Shown: one piece after another, positions 22,000 through 34,315 of the stretch
How positions within the stretch are numbered: the stretch's first letter is position 1
Layout of the letters: every line of letters begins with the position of its first letter
Assembly (NCBI GenBank): GCA_021234155.1
Contig: JAJEKV010000028.1
Span: 11,608,134-11,672,133, forward strand
Length of the DNA stretch: 64,000 nucleotides
Reading direction: 5' to 3'
Origin: Isoetes taiwanensis
Lineage: Eukaryota > Streptophyta > Lycopodiopsida > Isoetales > Isoetaceae
The notes under the pieces: generated by a model
What the model saw: the letters and a program-made list of their open reading frames with translations, nothing else
Database searches by the model: none
What the model was told of the DNA's origin: nothing
Position numbers and translations under genes: made by a program

Positions 22000-23800
22000 C
22001 CCAACACTAGCACAGATTCGACATAAAGCCCAATGAACAGAACAAGAGCAGGGCATCAAATTCGTCTACCATTCTGCTATATAAAGAAATATCACAGGCT
22101 ATTTTACAATAGACCTTGATACCGTCAGTCCTATACTCCACAAAACACGATTGCATAAGAAAGTACTTCTCCAGATGTAATTTTTGAAGCATACCATTAC
22201 GAATTGTTTTCAGCCGCACAACCGCAGCCCTAATGTTCAGCGATCACATCTGTAACTTAAATTATTTTTCCTTTAACATTTTTAACCATATAGGATATAA
22301 CCCTTTAAGCTCTTCACGCAAGTCTAAGAGAATACTTGGTCTGCATAATAATGTGAACACCCTATACTTGAAATCATAACCATGAAAGCCCTGAACATAT
22401 GGGACTCTACACAAAATCCAAGCAGCCTTTGTAAGGAACTAGGCCCTCTGTATTTGTCCAAAGCATTAATGCTCTTTACTACAGTCCTTGTAGTAATCTA
22501 TCCCACATGCTGCCTAGAGGTCCTGCCAAACCCAAATCCAAATATCTAGATCAACACTATTCATAAAATCATACCATAGCTTGTAGAGCCAACACCGCCC
22601 TATGCAGAGAAAAAGAAAACAAGTAACCTAAATAATTCAACACAATGTATTTACAAATATAATTAATCACCATCAAACATGGACTTAAGGGTTACAAAAT
22701 CATGGTTTCAACAGAAAGTATTGTACTGATCATCATGGTAGATAGTAGACCTTCACAAAAGGCTCCACATCCTATATCCTTCTTAATCACCTTAATTTAA
22801 TTGGTAAACTAACCATAATGCCTATCACCATGCTTAATGAATGCATTATTATGTAGGCATTCTGACAATAGCCACTATCAAGTACCACTATTAGGTTTTG
22901 CATAACAATAATTCCAACTTCACTATGGGGCCACTATGACCCAACAAATAGCAACCATCTAATATCCTCATTAGAATCTGCATAACTTCATCTCCCCTTT
23001 TCATAGGAAGTCATTATGACCATAGATGACATATAATAAAAAAAAATGGGAAAAAGAAAGAAAAAGAAAAAAAAAGGACAGAGAGAACCGTTCCAAAAGG
23101 CAGACATAAAAAAAACTCGTCCGTGGATCTGCGTCAACTGTAATTGGAAGGTCGACATGAAGGGGAAAGGGGGGGTGGGAGGGGGAGATAACGAAGGTCT
23201 TCCCATAGTTGTAGAATTACAAGCGGGTGAAAATCATGGATATTATTGATTTGTGTAGGGACCTGAGAACACAACAAGCAAGCAAGAACAACATGTTTAG
23301 TTATATTTCTCTAAGATCTGTTCATGTAAGAAAACCTTAAACCCTCTCTATTCTGATTCACATAAATGATGCTGAATGCATTAAAAGAAATATTGTTGAA
23401 GAAAAAATGAAAAACATGTGCAATGCAAATGAGTTTCAGATGAGTTGCTGAAGGGGTAAATGATGCAAATCCAGGATAAACAGCATTAAAAACAATTCGT
23501 ACTTATGGAAAAAAAATGCCGTTGATGCGAAATTGATCATGTTCAACCTTCGGAGCAGTTTTTCAATGGCTTCACATGGTAAGAGGCGAATGAAGTAGAA
23601 GAGAAATTCTCTTGGTAGAAATCAAGGCGAATGCTAAAAAATCGATCATAGTTTCCTTGATGAGGAGTATTTGTGCGGGATAATGCATCGTCAAGATTTT
23701 GGCTAAAATTAAAAAATATAAGAATTATGTAGCCTACCTAACATTCGCATGTAATTTCTGGAAAAACCCTAAATATAGCATCTTAACAAATATTCGCCTC
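22000..23800. other. Intergenic, no gene supported
   Basis: A minus-strand open stretch at 22007-22219 (MQSCFVEYRTDGIKVYCKI) looks weakly coding and may belong with the ORF at 21638-21998. The remainder is AT-rich with an A- and GA-rich run at 23036-23095. Confidence 0.3.
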
Positions 23801-24130
23801 ATACGGGAAACCTGCTTGAGAAACATGCGATACTGTCTGATCGCATGCGAGCGCAAGGCGGGGTCAGTGATCTATCAGAGCCAGCATTTAAGCTCGCTGC
23901 ATTCTCATCAAACCACTAGTTATGAGGAAAGATTGTAGCTCCCAAGAGCATCCTTGAGCTGTTTCTCCCAAACCATCGGTCGACAACAATCATAAGCACA
24001 TTGATTAACTGCGCAGTCTGTTGCTGTAGCGTGGAGAGCTGCAATACTTTTTCTAGATCAGTCGTAAGCATATGGGCATAGGTCTCTGCATGGTCATAAT
24101 CCAAGCGCAGCTGAGTTGCCCCTAGTCCTC
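23800..24130 (-). mobile_element. Diverged fragment of the CCHC-type LINE
   Basis: The minus-strand frame LDYDHAETYAHML...QQQTAQLINVL...FPHN matches, residue by residue but with many changes, the linker after the endonuclease in the LINE at 57.8-60.97 kb (DYEHAGAYAQMLIDDL, LEQQTGRLTDVL, FPRNQWFD). It is far more diverged than the copies at 58 kb. Neither a reverse transcriptase nor a 3' UTR is present next to it. Confidence 0.65.
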
Positions 24131-27100
24131 TTGCCTACAAGTGTAGATGCTAGAGGATGGTCATTGCACTAGTCCATTGCAAATGACCATGTCAAAGTTG
24201 TTGCACAACAGAAGCAGCTGCCTACTATAGTGCATGACCTGGTGGGTTCCATCATCTGATGCCCATGGCCAAGCCACCTCTGCAGGGCATAACTTTAACA
24301 CGTCCTCTGCCAAGGGGTCATATTACGCAAAAATAAGCCATAGTTTTCTATTTCATAATCATATTTTATCCATAATCTAATATGAAATATGAAGGTTGTT
24401 GAGTATTATATTCGGTTTTAATATTGTTATTTTTCGCACGTTTGCACAAACGAGGGTGGAGACTTTGGAGCGATTTGAAGGCATCCACGTTGCAGCCAGC
24501 TGGGATTATTGTGCACGTGGAAAGCCTCAGAGTCGTTGGATTTGATCTACGATCATGAAAATTCCTCGAAATTCCAGATGGGTGCTTGGGAAGTTATCTC
24601 CGCGATGGGGAGAATTAGCGATCGAGCTGATTTTCACAAAATCAAATTGGATTGTTCTCTCGGGAGCAGTTCCATTCTTAGAATCTGGTACGTTCCATTT
24701 TTTTGAAATTTATATCCAGTTCTTAATTTACAGTCCGGCATAATTCTCCTGCCATAAGAAACAACGTGCATTAGTCCTTCTATCAAGGTAGAGCAACATA
24801 ACTAAAAATTGCTAGTAGAATCAAGGGATGAGAGTTGTTTGCGGAAGAAGAGGTATTGACGTCCACAGCAAAATGGTCAGGCTATGGCTTAGAACAGTCT
24901 GAAAATGCAGTGCCCTCAATCAACTACATTCACATACTTGTAAAGGAAATTTTATTTTGCTTCCTATTATCCAATAGCAGTAATAGCCGCTTCTTGGGAG
25001 GGAGCCACTGTCGACTAAAGCAAATAATATCCATCTAGGGTAAACTCCGCTTACTGTCTTGTATAGCTTGCCTTTTAATTTTCAGGCATTTTTTTAATCT
25101 GAAGGTTGCAAGTCCATCTGCGGTCGTGTTCTCTTCAAGGATTCTTAGCTTTTTTATTTGATTCACATATGCCAGTCTTTGTAAAATGGACCTATGTGCA
25201 AGCAAACATGCCATTTCCTTGTGCTTTAAGGCATGGTCAATACTTTGAAAAAGATATGTCATGCTGGAGATCCTGCAAGCCCATGCTTTTCTGCATTCCC
25301 TTGTGCATAGCCTATGCTATTTAGTAGTATAAAGACTCTCAATAGCTGCAATTTCTGAAATGCATGGCAACTCTGATTTGTTTTCTAAGCCCTTGATGTA
25401 ATCTTCAAACTGGTCTTAAACAGAGGAGATGCGAGCGAATTGGCAAAGGAGTTTGTTTTAATGGACGAAAGTATATTGCAAGAATAGAAACGGCACTTCA
25501 TTTGAAGGTATCATTCAAGCGTTATCATAAGTTAGATTTGGTACCGGAACCTCCAATGCTCATCTAAGAATTACATTGTGCCTTTGATATTCATATGCAC
25601 TTTTTGGTTCTTTATTCTGGTTGTTTGTTTCTATTGAAACCCTATTCTATTGCTTCAAGCATGGATGATCAATTCCTTGCAGATGCCATTTACCAGGATT
25701 TGATCCTTTATCTTATTCTTTGCAGATGTTATTTACCAGGATTTGATTCTTTAGTTTTTGTTGCTTCGTTTTGTTGTTTGTATTGAATCCGTATTTCATT
25801 GCGTCAAGCCTGAATGGTCAATTCTTTGCAGCGGCCATTTGCCAGGATTTGATACTTCACTCTATTCTATTCTATTCTATTCTTGAACTGAATCTACATG
25901 CCCTTATCCTAGTGTTGACCTGCAAGAGCAGATATTTTACTGAAAAAATAGATGTCTCGAGGTTTGATGGTAGTTGCTTGTAGAAGCCAAATAATATCCA
26001 TAATAATATTCTTGGCGATTCTAGAATGTCTACGTCTTGCAATTTTAAAGTGTCCAACTTTGAACATTTCTTCGGTGGCTGCTGATTGATTTAATTTGGT
26101 TCTCTCTACCATTTTGCAGTAAGATGGCATTTGCTCTGGGTACAATTATCAGACAATTATACTGAGGTTGTTGCCTATTTAGGATAAAATGCCTTCTGGT
26201 TGTGATTGGGCAGAAACAACAATGTTGTATTCTTTGATTTTGGCCCTTTAGGTATACTTGTTTTTGTATCCTCGCTCTGTCGATCAAAACACATTTTTGT
26301 GTTGGATTGTTGATCCCGCCGTTCTTGATCCCGACCAAGGTGCATGCTCTTGAACGTTTCACCAACATGGTTTTGGTTACACGACCCCTTGAATATCAAG
26401 AGCAATCATCATTAGTTCCTATAGTTCTCTGGATCTTCAATTCTTTAGGATTTCTTTTTATTTTACGCTGCATTTTCTGAGGTCTACTTCTACTCTAATT
26501 CATTTTATCATACTGTTGCATTTTTTGTAAGCAATGGCAAGACCGTGTTGTATGGAAATCCGCCTTCCTTTCTCAATCGAGGTGCAGTTTTGCAATTGTT
26601 GCTTGTCACAATCAAAGTAAATTATAAACAGTGTATCACTTGATCCTTTTCATGAATGGACTCTTCTATCTCCTACCCCTTTTCATGGATGGACTCTTCT
26701 ATCTCCTGCCAGGCAGCATATTATTCTAACTTCCAATCCCATAAACCATTCAAAAGACTTGATTAACAGAAGATTTATCACACATATAAGGCCTTTGTCA
26801 ATCAACTTTTAGGCATGGTAGCAGCACGTCACAGAGTCAGAGAGATTTGCCGTCAGCCTTGTAGCTATTGAAGGCATTAACATATCACTCTAGCTAGTGC
26901 TGATGTATGATTTAGAATTGCACAGATAGAGGCCAAAAATAGCTTGGTGGAGGACCCATATCTAGTTGTTAGCTTACAGTCATGCTGCAAATTATCAAGC
27001 AAGAATAAGGTGAGTATTTAAGGGTAGTTATTTCAAACTCAGTAACTCTAAGGTCGTTGTAGACTTAAACTTCCATTTCGATTGAGAATGTTCTTCAGTC

Positions 27101-28330
27101 TTGCAAGCATAACGAGAGGTGAGCAATATAATCGTGTTGTAAAGTGTCTTGAGAAGTAGCTTTCATAGGACTTCTTTTACCGATCCAGTGATGTATTGCA
27201 TGATTATTTGGCGTTGAATCCCTGCAAATGATATGACATTGCAACTGCAGAACATGCCCAAATGATGCAGCACCTAAACCCTCTAATCCACCACATGATC
27301 CCACCAACATTAAACATATAGTAAGAAGGGTGCAATTATGTAATTCAAATCCATAGAGGTTATCATGATATATTTATCAGACAATGTAACCTCAAGATAT
27401 TTATATACAGAATGCTTTTACGCATTGTCTTTCTCTTGTTTACAAATCATTTGAGAGCAAAATGACATCCATTATTGCGTGCAGGCACTGCAAACACAAG
27501 TAGGTGTCATGATATTTTTTGCAAAAGCATTTGCTAGGGCATGTACTTGTGCAATCCATCAAGGAAACTATACACATAATCTACTTATCCAATTCAAGAG
27601 TTGCAATAAAAAGCATGTCCTCGAGACAAATAGTTACAAAATTGCTTTGTGCTTGAAGTTTCGTGATCTCGTATTTCTTCCAAATACATGAGCTAGGATC
27701 ATTCATGGATTTCGTACTTGCTACTCTTTCACCGACATATTGTTTCAAATGTGTAACTTTCCCGCAATTACACCGAAAGTAGTCCGCCATTGCAAAGTGT
27801 TTGGTCTAGGTGCACTTGGACTTGCAAAAGGAACATCCCGCTAAAGTTTCTCAATTTATATTAAGCGTAATGTTGCACATGTGCATTTTATTGACACAAT
27901 TATTTTTATGCGGGTTATGATAGGTGCAAAAGATCTCCGCTTCGAAATGGCATTAATACCAACCCCGCCAAGGTCAATAAGGGTATTTATTTATCACTCT
28001 CATTATTGCAAAATAGAGATCATATCTTGCACATGTCTTGTTCGCATTTGTTTAACAACCAAAGCTCTCGTGAGAAACTGATCTTCCAACTCCAAAGAAC
28101 TGGATAAGCCCGTGGAACATGTAGTCTAGATTATTTAAAGAAAGGGGCCCCAATCGGAAGTTAATATAACCCTATATATATTGCGTGGTAATTCAAACGA
28201 TGACATAGGGGATGTAGACTACAACCGTATGCGTGTCTTAGAAATAAAGGGGTCATGTAATCAACGTATGAATGCTATCACATAGTATGTTTGTCAAAAT
28301 TTGATGTACCAAAGAAAGCGCGAAAAGATA
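24131..28330. other. Mostly non-coding; one candidate exon at 25424-25507
   Basis: An 84-base open block (25424-25507) sits between a CTTAAACAG acceptor and a GTATCA donor in phase 0. Its product is basic and contains GKGVCFNGRKYIARIETAL. An ATG-led block at 24555-24689 ends at a GTACGT donor. A minus-strand ATG block at 27790 (MADYFRCNCGKVTHLKQYVG) is also coding-like. None could be linked into a gene and I recognise no family. A 37-bp duplication with TTTTCATGGATGGACTCTTC lies at about 26643-26717. Confidence 0.3.
25612..25882. repeat. ~150-bp tandem duplication and (TCTAT)n
   Basis: TGGTTGTTTGT, GCTTCAAGC or GCGTCAAGC, GATGGTCAATTC-like and TTGCAG...CCATTT.CCAGGATTTGAT occur in order near 25617-25705 and again near 25770-25855, with an extra partial copy at about 25722-25750. 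The block ends in a TCTAT microsatellite (about 25861-25882). Confidence 0.55.
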
Positions 28331-28334
28331 TTCT

Positions 28335-29725
28335 TTGTGCTTTTGCTCATTCGTAAGAACATATAGTAAATGGTCCGAGTCGTGTCTGCTTACGGGTGAC
28401 CAACTCATTTGTCTATTTTCTTCTCACGGAAGCTTGTTTGAAGCAAACAGAGCATTTGATAAGATTTCAGAACCAAGTGCTCATTCATGGGTCGCAGTTC
28501 TCTCTCAAATGGCAAACTTGGACAATCTGAAACTTCCCTTCAATTGTCCTATAGGATGTTGTCTATGGGCCAAAAGGCGACAAATATATTTCTGCGCTAT
28601 CCTCGGGGCTTGTGCAACTAGCAAATCTCTTTTGCAAGGAAGAGTCATTAATCATGGGATGACCGAAAGTGGCATCGAACATGACAAAGCTTTGGGAAAT
28701 TCCTTGCCGGATAATGTATGCTAAGTGTTGAGTTTGCAAGAGGCATGTAACGCTTTTACAACATGCCAAATCGGGATGTGGTCTCATGGAATACAATAAT
28801 TGCGGATATGTTCAAAGATGGAGAAGGTTCTCCAGCTTCGCCATTGTTTTCATATGATGCGAGAAATGTGTATATGCAGATGATGTTACCTTTCTAAGCA
28901 CCTTGAAAGCGTGTTCTAACATAGGATCATTGGAGCATGGGAGGACCATGCATGAAGAGCTTATGAAGAGTGGACTGCAGTCGGTTGCTTATCTATGCCA
29001 AATGTGGTAGTCCGTAAGAGTCATGCAATGTCTTTGAACGTTCACAAGATCGAGATGTTGAATCGTGAAATGCAATGGTCGGAGCATATGCCCAAAATGG
29101 AGATGGTCTTCCAGCTCTAGAATGCTTTGAGAAGATGGAACAGGAAGGCGTGAAACAAAATGAAGTTACCTCTTTGAATGCCCTAAAAGCTTGCACTAGT
29201 ATAACTTTAATAGGAGAGGGCAAAAACTATCCATATCAAGTTAATCAAAAGCAAACTCCCGCCAAGTTCTCCTTTGGGCGGGTGCTCTAGTAGATATGTA
29301 TGCTAAATGTGGAAGTTTGGAGGAGTCATTACATGATATTTAATAAAAATATAGTTTCATGGAATGCAATGATTGCAGGATATGCACTGCATGGAGAACA
29401 TTGCTCAGCCCTAGAATGCATGGAAAGGATGACGTTAGAAGGTATCGAGCCAAACATAATGTCATGGGGTGGAGTAATTGCGGCATATGCGCAACATGGA
29501 GAAGTATGTTTAGCTTTAGAATGTTTTGATAAAATGAAATTATAATTGCTAGTGTCCTGAAGGCATGTGCAGAAGTAGGGGCAGTAGACCAAGGTAAGTT
29601 CATACATAATGAAATTGTTAAAGGTGGCCTGCAATTAGATGTTGCTGTGGGGAGCAAGTTTGGTTGATATGTATGTAAAATTTGGTTGCCTAGAAGAAGC
29701 ATACAATGTCTTTGAATGATTGCCA
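28335..29725 (+). pseudogene. PLS-class pentatricopeptide repeat (PPR) pseudogene
   Basis: PPR signatures occur in order but in several frames: FDKISEPSAHSWVAVLSQM, DVVSWNTII near 28780, LKAC..IGSLEHGR near 28905-28950, AMVGAYAQNGDGLPALECF near 29070-29130, NIVSWNAMIAGYALHGEHCS near 29350-29410, VIAAYAQHGEVCLALECFDK near 29476-29530 and LVDMYVKFGCLEEAYNVF near 29655-29715. Intact PPR proteins bind organellar RNA one base per repeat. At least six frameshifts or stops interrupt it and no E, E+ or DYW domain follows. The spacing and wording fit PLS-class repeats of spore-bearing plants. Lack of introns is normal for this family. Confidence 0.85.
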
Positions 29726-31036
29726 AACTTATCAAGGTTAGAGGGGTAAGTCTATGCATATATTTAAGATTTCTTTAAACCCGTCTTTTTAGTGCCATAC
29801 TTGAAAATGTGAACTTCTTAAGCTAAATGCTTTGTGTTTGCTTCTCAAGAATCTTTCAAGTTCCCGCATAAGGTTAGTAATCCCTTTTCCGCCTTTTGAG
29901 TTTGACCCAATGTTGCTTAGCGCTTATGTAAGATTTTGTACTTGTCCATTTTGCGGAGGGAGCCCAACAAAAGTCTTTGGAGAGGATGGTGAGCAAGGAA
30001 TGCTTATAGTGGAGTATGATAATATCTGGTCTTATGATTCCGAATAAGATGGAGACGTTGTGGACTAAATTTCAGTAGTGAACCTATTGAATGCCATCGT
30101 GCAAGACACAGAGATTTCTCTTTTGTTGCGAATGTTCGATGATGGGGCATGCTTGTTTTTTTTTAATTGAAGGCCCTGGTAGGGCATACTTGTTACATAC
30201 TAGGTGGAATATGTTTAAATCACATAGATGCATGTGGGTATTAAGATTGTCATTATGTATCTGTACAGAAAAATGCAATGCTTGGAGGTGCATTAACAGG
30301 ACCAGCACTCTCTTTAACTGAGCCAAATATGTCGCATCACCGTATTGTTTGTGGGGCTATAGCTGGAGGAGCTCTTGCGACAATAGCTGAATTGCATGAG
30401 TATTGATTTGTTTTATCCATTGTATTCCATAAGGACATGCTACAATCTGGCATTTGCTCGAAGATTCTGGAAAAAACTGTACTATTTGGTGCCCTAATTC
30501 GACTTTAAGCATTATCTTCAAAATAGAATAGCTTTAAAACATTACACTTACGAATAAACACAGGTTAAAAAGTAAGCCAAAAGAACATAGCTCCTCATGT
30601 GTGGATAAGTTTGGAAGCTCGAACTACATTATAGAATCGTATTCAATTTTATATCACAAAACAAAATACCACCTACACCATATCCTACAATTTGCTATGC
30701 AAAATAATCAAACGTGCTTTTGACTAGTTGTAAATTTGTTGTGTTGAAAACCATTCTAAGGTGTTAGCATATAACAAACGGCTTAAACCGAAAGGATTTA
30801 AGTTTAAATATTGCCCTTAAAAAACATGTAAATTTAACCCTAGATTGTCATGACATTTCTGTCTACATAGCTAAGCCCAAACACAAAATATATGAGATAA
30901 TCTTTGCAAAACATTGTAGAAACATTTCCCAGTCTATGCGCTTGTTTATTTTCTTGTTTATTTTCTTTCATTTCGAGTCTACGCTTGTTTGTTTTCTTTC
31001 ACTTCTCTTTTTGAAAGGCTTACGGGCATTGAGAGT
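29726..31036. other. Intergenic, no gene supported
   Basis: Short ORFs at 29832-30047 and on both strands at 30084-30326 have no recognised domain. The last kilobase is AT-rich. Confidence 0.35.
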
Positions 31037-32548
31037 TCAATACCAATCAACCGTTTTTGTGCTACGTTTAGGTTTGCGTTTGACTCCTCTAAACCGCCCA
31101 TTTTCAAAATTTGCCCGAGCAATGAGGCTTTCCAACATCGAAGATCTCACTTGAACTTTCTCTCGCTTTCTATGGCTCACGAGGAACAAAGGGAAAAATC
31201 ATGACAAAGATGAGCTAATTTTTTGAAAAAAAAAACACATGCTCCTCAGTAGTGGTTGGTTACCTTTGCGGCAAAATCTTCCGGATTTGTCTCTCGGCGA
31301 GGGGTAACATAGTAAATGCGGTTTCTTGGACATCGACCTCTGACAAAAAGTGAACATGATAGACATCCCCTTGTCCCGCAAAGATTATCATCATTGGTTT
31401 GATCATAAGCCCCACCCTCTTTTGCTTGAAATATTTTTTGTTTTAGCCTTTGTATCCAATCAACTTCTATACAAGTATCAAATCTTGCCTTGCATGATGG
31501 CGCCGCACTACCCGTGTCTTGAAAAACTCAAAAACAAGTGGTGCTCTAGCAACACATGAGTATGGGCATCCCGCAATTTGATAGCAACAAAAAATAGGTT
31601 TGAATGGGTTTGAGAATTGTTAACATCATGGGTATAATACCTTTGTGGCAAACGAAGGCAACAACAACAGAATTCTTTTAAGCAATAAAAGAATACTTAT
31701 TATCTTGAAGTTGATGTCTAATATTTCTTGTCACTACCTGAATTTTTTTTATGACAAAGCCATCATGTTCTTGGAAAAGCCTTACCGATCGATTGAAAAG
31801 TAGTACAATGTTGTTAAACCTAAATTGAGATTCAAGATTTATGTTTCTGAACCAATGTCTTGTCTCTTGTATGTAATGGATGACTTAACCGGCAATATGG
31901 CCCATTACTTTGTTCCCCGCTTATATTACTATAAGGTCGGCAATGTGCGGCAATGTAGGCACACCAAAAAAAAAGACTACCTTTCCCTATACAAAGCAGC
32001 TCATGAACAAAAATGTCCTCGCTTCAGTTTACGGTTCTTCAAAATGGTCAAAGTTTTTCCCCGCAAAGTCCGTGATTCTCTTAGCAAAACTATAAAATGA
32101 GTGTTCCTTTAGGACATGTGTAGTCTTGAGTTCCAAATTATAAAGCAAATGGGGAAATAAACTCGAAAACGTTTTCCTAACCTTGGAATTACTCCCTTTT
32201 TCGAATTTTCCATCAAGAGCTAAGGTAACAAAAAGGTTTTATCATTCAAATAGCGGATAAATGATAAAATGAGATAGAGAAAATCACACCTCGTAAGCAT
32301 TTATAAGACACCGGGTAATAGCTTCATTTTGAGCCTTTGTAAACATCGGGATGATAATTTTTGACCTCGAGATGAGGACCATAATGTCGCCAACTAGAAG
32401 AAAAACTTCGAAACGGAACACCAAACATAAATAATTAGGGTCTATGGAGCATACATACCTTAGCTCTGAAAGCCGACTTGATATCTTCTGGCAGTACAAT
32501 TTTCCTCGATAACCCTAGGATGTCCGGGGATCCGCCTTCATCATCCAT
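31037..32548 (-). CDS. Unidentified seven-exon gene, 267 residues
   Basis: Seven exons join without phase conflict: 32548-32459 (ATG; donor GTATGT), 32393-32366 (acceptor TTCTTCTAG), 32219-32033 (donor GTAAAC), 31819-31738 (acceptor TTTAG, donor GTAGTG), 31674-31641 (donor GTATTA), 31517-31264 (donor GTAACC) and 31165-31037 (stop TGA). The exons total 804 bases. The product starts MDDEGGSPDILGLSRKIVLP, has a helical middle (KVRKTFSSLFPHLLYNLEL), a cysteine group LCGTRGCLSC, then RNRIYYVTPRRETNPEDFA and a basic C-terminus ending GVKRKPKRSTKTVDWY. I see no signal peptide or membrane span. The basic tail suggests a nuclear protein (inference). The family is not recognised. The last acceptor and the donor at 32366 are the weakest joins. 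Confidence 0.55.
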
Positions 32549-32725
32549 TCCGAAATCCGGCCGCTAGTGGGGTATTGGCCAGCAAAAGAAATGCGATAGT
32601 ACTATCTTTGGTTTGTAAAGGCGAGGGGAAAAACTGGCGGGAAAGCAAAGCGCCATAGTCGTGCATTTCGGAAAGCGGCGACTTTTTAGATTTTGCTCGC
32701 CATAACCGAGCTTTCATCAATGGAA

Positions 32726-32773
32726 TTTTTTTTTTTTTTTTTTTTTTTTTGAATCAATGGAAATTTTTTGTTC
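32726..32773. mobile_element. Orphan poly(A)/poly(T) insertion with target duplication
   Basis: About 25 T (32726-32750) plus GA are flanked by ATCAATGGAA on the left (32717-32726) and ATCAATGGAAA on the right (32753-32763). A bare homopolymer between short direct repeats is what remains when a LINE machinery insertion keeps only its poly(A) tail. Polymerase slippage at a T-run cannot by itself duplicate the flank. Confidence 0.6.
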
Positions 32774-33189
32774 CATGAATGGTGGCCTTTTTTCTGTGCC
32801 CCGAAGCATGCCCCATCAGCACGATTTTGACTTTGACCAAATGGCCTGGTCAATGGGACTCCATAAGAGAAAAGAAAGATAGTAGAATACAAGGTGTATG
32901 TCTGAGGTCCAATTTCCACGGGTTGTCCAGGCACACGGTATCACATCATAAAAACTGGCAAGCCTTTTTTCAAGGACCATCTAAATCGTTCTTAAGCATG
33001 GCTAGGAGTTCCTCCCCTAAAAATCAGCCCACTTCTTTTAAATTTTGGTCGTCCAAAAATTTCTCGCAAGGCAATTTTCTGGCAAAAAAATCAAAACTTT
33101 TGGCAAAATACACTAGAAAATGCATTAACATATATTTTTTTGGTAGCCTCAGATATCAAGCGGCATTTTTTCTGATTAGACATATTGCT

Positions 33190-33450
33190 ATTTTCATGTC
33201 ATTTTATAGCTATGACATCCAAGACCTATGTACCCCTTTCTCCTTCCACTAAGCATATATCAGAAAACCAAAATCCAACACAATGATCAATGGAAAAGGA
33301 AAATTTTGAAGTGCCCATGTCCACATTCATGTCATTTTATAGCCATGACACCCAAAATCTATGTGCCCATTTATCCTTCCATGAAACATATATCACAAAG
33401 CCAAAATCCAGCATAATGATCAATGTCAATGAAAGTGACAACAAATTCAC
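33190..33450. repeat. ~135-bp diverged tandem duplication, then a 27-bp repeat
   Basis: CATGTCATTTTATAGCTATG, then CTATGT.CCC, TCCTTCCA, CATATATCA and AATGATCAATG appear in order near 33196-33290 and again near 33331-33426. Downstream, at about 33661-33714, a 27-bp unit TTATGTAAGTAAATCACAAC + AATCTTG occurs twice with one change. The surrounding 32774-33850 holds no gene. Confidence 0.6.
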
Positions 33451-33853
33451 GTAAAAAAAACTCAAGATATCCTGGAAGTGCAGTATTTTAAGGTTAACTG
33501 GAAATGCCAACTGCACATAAATGGGAGATGCGAACATAATTTAAATAGAGCATTGGCAGATGATTTAGAAGGGGATGTTGATTTATTTAACCTTGTGCTA
33601 TATCTTTTGTAAATTCACACATGAAGAATAAGTAATTATCACTGGTCCAAAAAAAAAATCTTATGTAAGTAAATCACAACAATCTTGTTATGTAAGTAAA
33701 TCACAGCAATCTTGTTGTCAAAGTCTGACCCAATAAGGTATGTTTTTGCTATGCAATGATATACACATGCACGATGTGGAAAAAAAAGCCAACTTCTTTT
33801 GGTTTGAAATTAATTGAAGGCAATGCAATACTATCTCCTTTACTGTTTTTTTT

Positions 33854-34282
33854 TCATAAACTCAACTTTACATTTGTTCCGGCTTCATTGTTCACGAATT
33901 CAACAAGAGCCTGAGCGGTCCGATCAGAGCCATAACGTTTAGGTTGTAAAGAGCCCTTGGGAAACCACTTGATGGTAGGGAATCCATAGACCTCATATTT
34001 TTTGCAAAGGCTTTTGTGTTGGTCACAGTCGACTTTGGCTATGAGGACGCCGTTGGTGTTCCGAAAGGCAGAGGCAAGCTTCTCATATTCTGGGGCCAAC
34101 TTCATACAAGGCCCACACCAGGGCGCATAAAACTCCACTAAAACGTCCGGACCCTTAACATTCTCCTCAAACGTATCTGGGCTGAGCGCTAAAACGTCTG
34201 AAACAGCTTCTGAATATGCAACCAATGAAAGCATCACAGCAAAAATGGTCCATACAAGCATGGCGCTCTGAGACTTTGCCAT
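33854..34282 (-). pseudogene. Intronless, 3'-truncated PDI-like protein (one thioredoxin domain)
   Basis: The minus-strand frame from the ATG at 34282 gives 142 residues: a hydrophobic signal segment (about residues 7-26), then one thioredoxin fold closely matching the first domain of plant PDIL2-type protein disulfide isomerases, with [20 protein letters not shown] around the active site (C56, C59), [33 protein letters not shown] and [17 protein letters not shown]2 proteins have two such domains plus an ERp29-like tail, about 360 residues; this one stops right after the first. The active site reads CGPC, the thioredoxin form, where PDIL2 has CGHC. Family genes are rich in introns and this copy has none, which suggests a retrocopy. 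It could still be a short secreted thioredoxin. An in-frame ATG upstream (34315) would spoil the signal peptide, so I prefer 34282. Confidence 0.7.
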
Positions 34283-34315
34283 CTCTGTGTATTTCGACTT
34301 GCCTGCTGTACCCAA

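Noticed and set aside
29329-29759. Two overlapping minus-strand ORFs of 101-139 codons
   Set aside because: They are complementary to PPR repeats on the plus strand; antisense of PPR repeats often stays open.
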